From contig DFYK01000056.1 in NCBI GenBank assembly GCA_002383605.1, forward strand, positions 5,426 through 25,189: a DNA stretch of 19,764 bases, written 5' to 3'. Under the pieces are notes generated by a model. That model was not told the DNA's origin. It did no database searches and was given only the letters and a program-made list of their open reading frames with translations. The first letter of the stretch is position 1. Every line of letters starts with the position of its first letter. The stretch is from Proteiniphilum sp. UBA4084. Lineage in GTDB: Bacteria > Bacteroidota > Bacteroidia > Bacteroidales > Dysgonomonadaceae. Position numbers and translations under genes: made by a program. This document shows positions 15,141 through 19,764 of this stretch, piece by piece.

Positions 15141-15835
15141 ACGAGGCAATCGATAAGCTATTGCCGCTGGAACGGAACTTGTTTTTTGCATTAGACGGCA
15201 GCGACTCCCAGTTTCTTGATAATGTAATGTGGATGTTGAGTGGCAGACTGGTATGGATTCCGCTTTTTCTGTTTATTCTTTTTCTTTTCTTTTATAAAAG
15301 CAACTGGAAAGAAGGCCTGTTGGTAACCCTGTTTTTTATCCTCGTCTTTGCCCTGTGCGATCAGCTGGCTTCTTCATTTTTCAAACCGGTGTTCGAGCGT
15401 TTTCGTCCCACCCATCATCCTGATTTTAAGGAACTGGTTGATATTGTGAACGGTTACCGTGGGGGCCGGTATGGTTTTATTTCGAGCCATGCAACCAACA
15501 GTTTTGGTCTGGCTGTTTTCCTCAGCCTGCTCTTCCGGCATCGCCGGGTAACGATCAGTGTGTTGTGCTGGGCTGTGTTGAACAGTTACACCCGTATTTA
15601 TCTGGGTGTACATTTCGTCTCGGATATTCTGGCCGGCATGATCGTCGGCTCGCTGGTGGGTCTGCTACTTTATAAACTCTACCGGTTATCACGTGCTGTC
15701 CTGCTTCATGCTCCGGCATCTCAAAATACGCTCCTCTATAGTCAGAGGCATGCAACCCTTTTATCTCTTTTTATACCTGCTTACGTGCTCATCTTGGTTT
15801 TTTTTAGTTCATTTTTAGCAACTTTACCTCACTGA
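15137..15835 (+). CDS. PAP2-family lipid phosphatase
   Basis: This 232-residue multi-pass membrane protein has the three-part acid-phosphatase signature: KX6RP (Lys83, Arg90, Pro91), SSH (Ser116, Ser117, His118, in place of PSGH) and RX5HX3D (Arg153, His159, Asp163). These residues line a periplasm-facing active site that removes phosphate from lipid or isoprenoid phosphates. Undecaprenyl pyrophosphate, lipid A or phosphatidylglycerophosphate are all possible substrates. About 35 residues with a hydrophobic end follow the last membrane segment. The ATG overlaps the batE stop by 4 bases, so it is translated with the Bat operon and is likely its last gene. Confidence 0.9.
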   Translation: MNEAIDKLLPLERNLFFALDGSDSQFLDNVMWMLSGRLVWIPLFLFILFLFFYKSNWKEGLLVTLFFILVFALCDQLASSFFKPVFERFRPTHHPDFKELVDIVNGYRGGRYGFISSHATNSFGLAVFLSLLFRHRRVTISVLCWAVLNSYTRIYLGVHFVSDILAGMIVGSLVGLLLYKLYRLSRAVLLHAPASQNTLLYSQRHATLLSLFIPAYVLILVFFSSFLATLPH

Positions 15836-15887
15836 ATATGTTCTATTGATAGCAGCGAAACATTTTCGTAAATATTTTTAGAAATAG

Positions 15888-15918
15888 TTTGGGATATCTG
15901 TTTTTTTGTGTAAGTTTA
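15888..15918 (+). promoter_or_regulatory. Bacteroidota-type promoter for the small HTH-like gene
   Basis: TTTG (15888-15891) and TAAGTTTA (15911-15918, one mismatch to TAnnTTTG) are separated by 19 bases. The start would be near 15925, about 43 bases before ATG 15968. A short CGAAA-CAT-TTTCG hairpin near 15857 followed by T-rich sequence may end the Bat transcript just upstream. Confidence 0.5.
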
Positions 15919-15967
15919 GGGCATGAAATAAATCCTAAATGTATTATCAACATAAAAATAAAAAGCC

Positions 15968-16258
15968 ATGGCAAGAACAATTACATTTAATGAATTGAGA
16001 GAACTGAAAGACAAGCTACCCGATGGTAGTATCCACCAAATCGCCGCGGAATTGGATATGAAGCCTGAAACAGTCCGCAACTACTTTGGTGGATACAATT
16101 ACAAGGAAGGGAAAAGTGTAGGAATACACATTGAACCGGGACCGAATGGTGGTATTGTTGTGCTCGACGATACCACAATTTTCGATAAGGCATTGAAGAT
16201 ACTCGGGCTTGAAGATTACCCACAACCCGAAGAAGTAGAAACAAAAGAAGTTGATTAA
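15968..16258 (+). CDS. small conserved helix-turn-helix-like protein
   Basis: This 96-residue soluble protein begins MARTITFNELRELKDKLPDG. The segment SIHQIAAELDMKPETVRNYFGG (21-42) fits a helix-turn-helix: a short helix, a turn around DMKP, and a recognition helix. It is followed by a beta-hairpin-like stretch (VGIHIEPGPNGGIVVLDD) and an acidic tail. I recall close relatives across Bacteroidales annotated only as DNA-binding protein. Function is unknown; a small transcription factor or nucleoid-associated protein would fit. It has its own promoter and is followed by an inverted-repeat structure, so it is probably monocistronic. Confidence 0.75.
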   Translation: MARTITFNELRELKDKLPDGSIHQIAAELDMKPETVRNYFGGYNYKEGKSVGIHIEPGPNGGIVVLDDTTIFDKALKILGLEDYPQPEEVETKEVD

Positions 16259-16264
16259 AAAAAT

Positions 16265-16307
16265 GTAACCCAATATTTCAGGCTCATGCAGCCGGATGTC
16301 GGGTTAC
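16265..16307 (+). terminator. nested inverted repeat after the HTH-like gene
   Basis: GTAACCC (16265-16271) pairs with GGGTTAC (16301-16307). Inside, GGCT-CATGC-AGCC (16281-16293) forms a smaller hairpin. T-rich sequence (TTGTTCTTT) follows. This could be a terminator or a structured leader for the next gene; the long loop makes it weaker than a textbook terminator. Confidence 0.35.
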
Positions 16308-16333
16308 TTGTTCTTTGACCCAACCCGTTGTTT

Positions 16334-17518
16334 ATGGCCACAGATCCATGGACATGTAAAGAATATACAAGTATGGAAAAAGATGGTAAAAATAAAAATG
16401 CGCACGATGAGAAGTTGGTTACGGTAGCCATTCATTCCTATGAAAAGGCACATATCCTGAAATCGATTCTCGAGTCGGAAGGTATTCCGGCCGTCATCCA
16501 TGGTATTAAGATGATCGATCCCGTTATACCGGGCAACGTGCGTGTACGCATCAATGAAACCGATCTTCCAGCGGCGCTCCGTGTAATCGAGAAAATAGAT
16601 TTTACATCCCCCGCCGATAAGGAAGAGGAACATAAGATTAACAAAGAGATACTCGTGCCGGTAGACTTTTCAGCATACTCACTTGCTGCATGTGAATTTG
16701 GCTTTCATCTGGCACATGAATTGAACTGTAAGGTGAAGCTGTTACACGCTTTCTTTACACCATTTTACCCCGGTGCCATACCATTTGGCGATTCGTTTAC
16801 CTTACAGGCAACAGACAGAGACCTTTACCAGGATATAAAACAAAAAACCGAAGACGAGATGCAGAACCTGGTGAGAAAAATTGAAGAAAAAATTGCCTCC
16901 GGAGCGTTACCGGCTATCTCATACAAGACAGTGCTAATGGAAGGTCTTCCCGAAGAGGAAATTATCTCTTATTCCAAAAAAATGCGTCCCATGGCCATCG
17001 TCATGGGAACAAGAGGAAAGAGCGCCAAGGAACTTGATCTCATCGGAAGTGTGACGGCAGAGGTGATAGAGGGCTGCAAGACACCCATTTTTGCGATTCC
17101 TGAAGGTGCCAAAACCAAGGAGCTTTTGAAGATGCAGTCTATCGTATTTCTTACCAATTTCCAGGAACGGGAGTTCAAGGCTTTCGATATCATGATGGAC
17201 TTTTTGAAACTTAGTCCTGTAAAGGTCTATCTTGCCCATATCGCCAAGAAGGAAGATGTATGGAATGAAATAAAGCTCTCTGGTATCCAGAAACGTTTTT
17301 CAGAATTATATCCCCACCTGCGAACCGAGTACAAGTTGATTGAACAGAGCGAAGGAATGGAAGAGGCACTTGATAAATTCGTGAAAGAACACAAGATTGA
17401 CATGATCTCCCTGTCGAGTTCCCGGCGTAATATTTTTGCCAGAATGTTCAATCCGGGCATCGCCCGAAGGATGCTGTTCCATTCAGATACACCCCTGCTG
17501 GTGATTAAAGGGATGTAG
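16334..17518 (+). CDS. DUF2007 plus two universal-stress-protein domains
   Basis: This 394-residue cytoplasmic protein has three parts. The first (about 25-92) matches the DUF2007 signal-transducing domain (LVTVAIHSYEKAHILKSIL, and VRVRINETDLPAALRVIE). A first Usp domain (about 103-258) has INKEILVPVDFSAYS and the ATP-binding pattern GX2GX9GS (Gly225, Gly228, Gly238, Ser239, followed by CKTPIFAIP). A second Usp domain (about 265-394) keeps the fold ending TPLLVIKGM, but its loop (SSRRNIFARMFNPG) lacks the glycines, so it probably does not bind ATP. Starts at TTG 16328, ATG 16334 and ATG 16373 are all in frame; none has a convincing ribosome binding site, and conserved sequence begins after residue 25. 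Roles in stress or growth-arrest signalling are typical of the family. Confidence 0.85.
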   Translation: MATDPWTCKEYTSMEKDGKNKNAHDEKLVTVAIHSYEKAHILKSILESEGIPAVIHGIKMIDPVIPGNVRVRINETDLPAALRVIEKIDFTSPADKEEEHKINKEILVPVDFSAYSLAACEFGFHLAHELNCKVKLLHAFFTPFYPGAIPFGDSFTLQATDRDLYQDIKQKTEDEMQNLVRKIEEKIASGALPAISYKTVLMEGLPEEEIISYSKKMRPMAIVMGTRGKSAKELDLIGSVTAEVIEGCKTPIFAIPEGAKTKELLKMQSIVFLTNFQEREFKAFDIMMDFLKLSPVKVYLAHIAKKEDVWNEIKLSGIQKRFSELYPHLRTEYKLIEQSEGMEEALDKFVKEHKIDMISLSSSRRNIFARMFNPGIARRMLFHSDTPLLVIKGM

Positions 17519-17542
17519 TATATTCAGCAATATAATACAAAA

Positions 17543-17572
17543 AAAAAGGGTCTCTGCAAAGAGGCCCTTTTT
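17543..17572. terminator. bidirectional rho-independent terminator
   Basis: A 13-bp stem (AAAAAGGGTCTCT with AGAGGCCCTTTTT, one T-G wobble) closes a GCAA tetraloop. A-rich and T-rich flanks make it work on both strands. It lies between the convergent Usp-type gene and the skp-like gene and should end both transcripts. Confidence 0.92.
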
Positions 17573-17596
17573 GGTGCTGTCGTCATCATTTTTTTA

Positions 17597-18103
17597 TTAC
17601 AGACCCAATTTAGTCTTCACCGTTGGTGTGATGTTTGTAGCGGTTGGGCTTACATACACGATGGGTGATTGCATGGTAGAGACATCGAAAACGAAAGTGT
17701 ATTTGTTTTCATCTCCCACCGCTTTGATGGCATCGGCAATTTTTTTGTTAACCGGTTCCAGCAGCTTTTGCTGTAATTGTTGCATCTCCTGCTGGCTGTT
17801 CTGCAGGTAAACCTGGTATCTCTCCTGAATTTGAGCAAGTTGCTTTTGCTGGTCCTGCTGTACTGCCTCAGAGGTGCTTGCAGCCTTGCTGAACTCTTCC
17901 GATTTTTTGTTGAATTCATCAACCAGGGCCTGTCCGTTTTTAGAGATTTCTTCCTGTTTGGAACTGAGTTGTGTCTCAATACCGGCCAGTTCGGGCATGG
18001 CAACGAAAATCTCCTGTGCGTTGAGATAAGCGATTTTCACATCCTGAGCCACCGCTGCTAGGGGAGCCAGTGTAATAAAAAAGATCAATAATTTTTTTAA
18101 CAT
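17597..18103 (-). CDS. Skp/OmpH-family periplasmic chaperone, copy 1
   Basis: This 168-residue protein has a signal peptide (to about AAVAQ, residue 20). A long Gln- and Lys-rich coiled coil (about 45-120) sits between two halves of a small beta body (KIAYLNAQEIF and YTFVFDVSTMQSPIVYVSP). This is the Skp jellyfish-like layout, in which trimers cradle unfolded outer-membrane proteins in the periplasm. It follows a second Skp-like gene and bamA on the same strand, matching its role in supplying substrates to the Bam complex. A -7 element upstream suggests it can be transcribed separately. The bidirectional terminator ends the unit. Confidence 0.92.
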   Translation of the reverse strand: MLKKLLIFFITLAPLAAVAQDVKIAYLNAQEIFVAMPELAGIETQLSSKQEEISKNGQALVDEFNKKSEEFSKAASTSEAVQQDQQKQLAQIQERYQVYLQNSQQEMQQLQQKLLEPVNKKIADAIKAVGDENKYTFVFDVSTMQSPIVYVSPTATNITPTVKTKLGL

Positions 18104-18149
18104 GATTGCTATTGTAATTTATAATTAAAACTCCTTGGTTAAATCGGCA

Positions 18150-18157
18150 CAAAGATA
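18150..18157 (-). promoter_or_regulatory. candidate -7 element between the two skp-like genes
   Basis: TATCTTTG on the minus strand is an exact TAnnTTTG match, 47 bases before the ATG of copy 1, and identical to the proposed tgt box. No clear -33 element is present. An AAGGAG lies at about 18130-18135, too far (27 bases) from the ATG to act as its ribosome binding site. Confidence 0.4.
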
Positions 18158-18169
18158 AACTATTTATTT

Positions 18170-18685
18170 TTAATAGCCTAACCTTGAAAGCACCTGATCA
18201 CTAATGTCTATGCCGGGAGAGGCAAAGATGATGGAGGTGGCTGATGCCCTGTCCACCACCACGGTGTAACCGCGACTCGTGGCAATCTCTTTGACCGCTT
18301 CGTAGATATTATCCTGGATGGGCTTGATCAATGCTTCCTGTTGCTTGAACAGTTCACCCTGGGGGCCGAAATATTGGTTTCTAAGTTCCTGAATTGCATT
18401 TTCCTTCGCCACGATCTCGTTTTCACGTTTGGTCTTTTCCGTTCCAGCGAGCAACGCCAGGTCGGCCTGATATTTTTTATACAGGGCATTCACAATCTCC
18501 ACCTCTGCGTCTACCTTCTTTTGCCATTCTGCCGACAAGCTTTCGAGTTGTTTGTTGGCGCTTTCGTAGGCGGGGATCCTTTCGAGAATGTATTCCATAT
18601 CAATGAGTGCATATTGTTGGGCATAGGCGCTGCTCATTGTCAATGAGATCAACAATCCGATTATTAACAGTGTCTTTTTCATCAT
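18170..18685 (-). CDS. Skp/OmpH-family periplasmic chaperone, copy 2
   Basis: This 171-residue paralogue of the downstream gene has a signal peptide (to about AYAQ, residue 22). The first beta strand is YALIDMEYILERIPAYE, then comes a charged coiled coil (about 42-120), then the closing strands (GYTVVVDRASATSIIFASPGIDIS). It is the usual OmpH-type chaperone placed just after bamA. AAAGGAG upstream is a good ribosome binding site; two adjacent ATG codons make the start ambiguous by one residue. The coiled coil here is rich in Glu and Lys and the one in copy 1 in Gln, so the two may prefer different partners. Confidence 0.92.
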   Translation of the reverse strand: MMKKTLLIIGLLISLTMSSAYAQQYALIDMEYILERIPAYESANKQLESLSAEWQKKVDAEVEIVNALYKKYQADLALLAGTEKTKRENEIVAKENAIQELRNQYFGPQGELFKQQEALIKPIQDNIYEAVKEIATSRGYTVVVDRASATSIIFASPGIDISDQVLSRLGY

Positions 18686-18838
18686 GATTTCTCCTTTTAT
18701 TTTAATTGGTTGAAACGGGAATACGTTTTTATCCTATTGTTTTGCTGTTATCTAAGACGGGTTCATGTTACAAATGTTTACAACGACTTCCGTAAAAATA
18801 GTTAAATAGGGCAAACGTGATGAGATGCAGAAAACCGA
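18686..18838. other. gap between bamA and the first skp-like gene
   Basis: No gene, exact TAnnTTTG box or terminator hairpin is visible on the minus strand. The chaperone gene may therefore be transcribed from bamA or from an unrecognised promoter. TATTTTTA near 18800 is one mismatch from the -7 consensus but has no -33 partner. Confidence 0.3.
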
Positions 18839-19764
18839 TTAGAATTCCTGTCCAATGATAAAATGGAACTGGCTTCCTCCCCTTTGTCTGCTCCCACTCC
18901 CGTAGACAGTATCAAATCCGTATGCCCAGTCGATACCCATCAGACCGATCATTGGCAGGAATATTCTGGCTCCCACGCCGGCTGAGCGTTTCAGGTCGAA
19001 AGGATTCAAATCTTTCACATTATACCATGCGTTACCGGCTTCCAGGAACGCTACACCATAAATGGTGGAGTTGGGTTCCAGAATGAAAGGATAACGTAAT
19101 TCCAGCCCCAGTCGGGTATAAGCACGCGCCTGCGTGGCTATTGAGTTGTTTTCATATCCCCTCAGTGCAACGTTTTCGGTTGCGAAAGAACTGGTATAAC
19201 CACTCATGCCATCCCCTCCCACGTCGAACGTTTCAAAAGGTGTCAGTTTGTTTTTATTGTAATGTCCGAGAATACCGAACTCCACGCGTGTAGCCATTAC
19301 GGGCGTACGGGTCACCGTAGAGGGCGTGAGTGGCGTGAAAGTACGTACTTTCAGCTTCCACTTGTGGTATTCATTCCATTTATATTTATTCGGATCGCTG
19401 TATGCCATGGCGGCATAATCATTGGTATCCCACAACGAGAAGGGTGGAGTGGCATTTACACTCAGGGTAAACTGCGAACCGGTGCGTGTATAGATGGGGT
19501 TGTCGGTAGAAATACGAGAGAGAGTGAGCCCGAGTGTGATGCTGTTGCTCACCCCCGTTTGAAAAGGAAATTGGTTGTATGACCAGTTCTTCAAATTGTA
19601 GCGTTGATATCCCAATTCTGCCATGAACTGAAAGTAGTCGTCTGGCCATTCAAGCCGTTTACCGTAACCCAGCGAGAGACCCATCATACTGAAGACCTGA
19701 TCGGGGTCGTAGGCATACTCTGCCATATCCTGATATCCGCCGTATCCGCCGTATCCGCCGTATC
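18839..19764 (-). CDS. bamA: BamA outer-membrane assembly factor, C-terminal part
   Basis: The last 308 residues of an Omp85-family barrel are present; the N-terminal POTRA domains lie beyond the right edge. BamA inserts beta-barrel proteins into the outer membrane. The barrel strands alternate aromatic and polar residues, with landmarks GGDGMSGYTSSFATENVALRGYE (the conserved loop 6 region, though VRGY/IRGF is more usual than LRGY) and GARIFLPMIGLMGIDWAYGFD. The protein ends in FHFIIGQEF, with the terminal Phe typical of outer-membrane proteins. At the window edge a 9-base repeat encodes YGGYGGYGGYQD, a Gly/Tyr loop inside the barrel. The open frame continues off the edge, so the ATG at 19726 is internal, not the start. 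Confidence 0.92.
   Translation of the reverse strand, partial: YGGYGGYGGYQDMAEYAYDPDQVFSMMGLSLGYGKRLEWPDDYFQFMAELGYQRYNLKNWSYNQFPFQTGVSNSITLGLTLSRISTDNPIYTRTGSQFTLSVNATPPFSLWDTNDYAAMAYSDPNKYKWNEYHKWKLKVRTFTPLTPSTVTRTPVMATRVEFGILGHYNKNKLTPFETFDVGGDGMSGYTSSFATENVALRGYENNSIATQARAYTRLGLELRYPFILEPNSTIYGVAFLEAGNAWYNVKDLNPFDLKRSAGVGARIFLPMIGLMGIDWAYGFDTVYGSGSRQRGGSQFHFIIGQEF

Overview
The window looks like chromosomal DNA from a Bacteroidota bacterium, most likely order Bacteroidales. Four things point there: a complete moxR-DUF58-batABCDE (Bacteroides aerotolerance) operon; a tRNA-guanine transglycosylase with the Bacteroidota-style C-terminus; a bamA followed by two skp/ompH-like genes; and several upstream regions with the Bacteroidota sigma-factor -7 motif TAnnTTTG instead of a sigma70 -10 box. 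I would lean toward a Dysgonomonadaceae/Porphyromonadaceae-like organism, but the sequence alone does not settle the genus.

Left part, minus strand (1-4596). The left edge holds a decayed secreted lipoprotein gene (1-779; two in-frame stops and a +1 frameshift). It is preceded by an intact small lipoprotein gene (782-1132) with a well-formed TTG-N19-TAnnTTTG promoter. Next come a periplasmic cyclophilin-type peptidylprolyl isomerase, a repeat-rich intergenic region with an inverted pair of heptamer arrays, an LptF/LptG-family permease, and tgt. The permease start overlaps the tgt stop by 4 bases.

Middle part, plus strand (4890-15835). lipA and lipB form a lipoic-acid synthesis pair separated by an 8-bp tandem repeat. 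A promoter then leads into the Bat operon: moxR (AAA+ chaperone), a DUF58 protein, a BatD-like membrane protein, batA and batB (membrane-anchored VWA proteins), batC (periplasmic TPR), batD, batE (TPR plus membrane plus SH3), and a PAP2-family lipid phosphatase joined to batE by a 4-base overlap. The products suggest an envelope complex: an AAA+ ATPase and DUF58 protein in the cytoplasm act on two MIDAS-bearing VWA proteins in the inner membrane, with TPR and beta-domain partners facing the periplasm.

Right part. A small conserved helix-turn-helix-like protein and a DUF2007-double-Usp protein lie on the plus strand. A strong bidirectional terminator separates them from the minus-strand outer-membrane biogenesis cluster: bamA (5' end beyond the window), then two Skp/OmpH-like chaperones.

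No rRNA, tRNA, CRISPR array, transposase or phage gene was seen. The gene content is mostly known Bacteroidota housekeeping and envelope functions. The less explained items are the short tandem repeats in three intergenic regions, the zinc-ligand loss in Tgt, the uncharacterised third Bat gene, the phosphatase at the end of the Bat operon, and the decayed lipoprotein gene.
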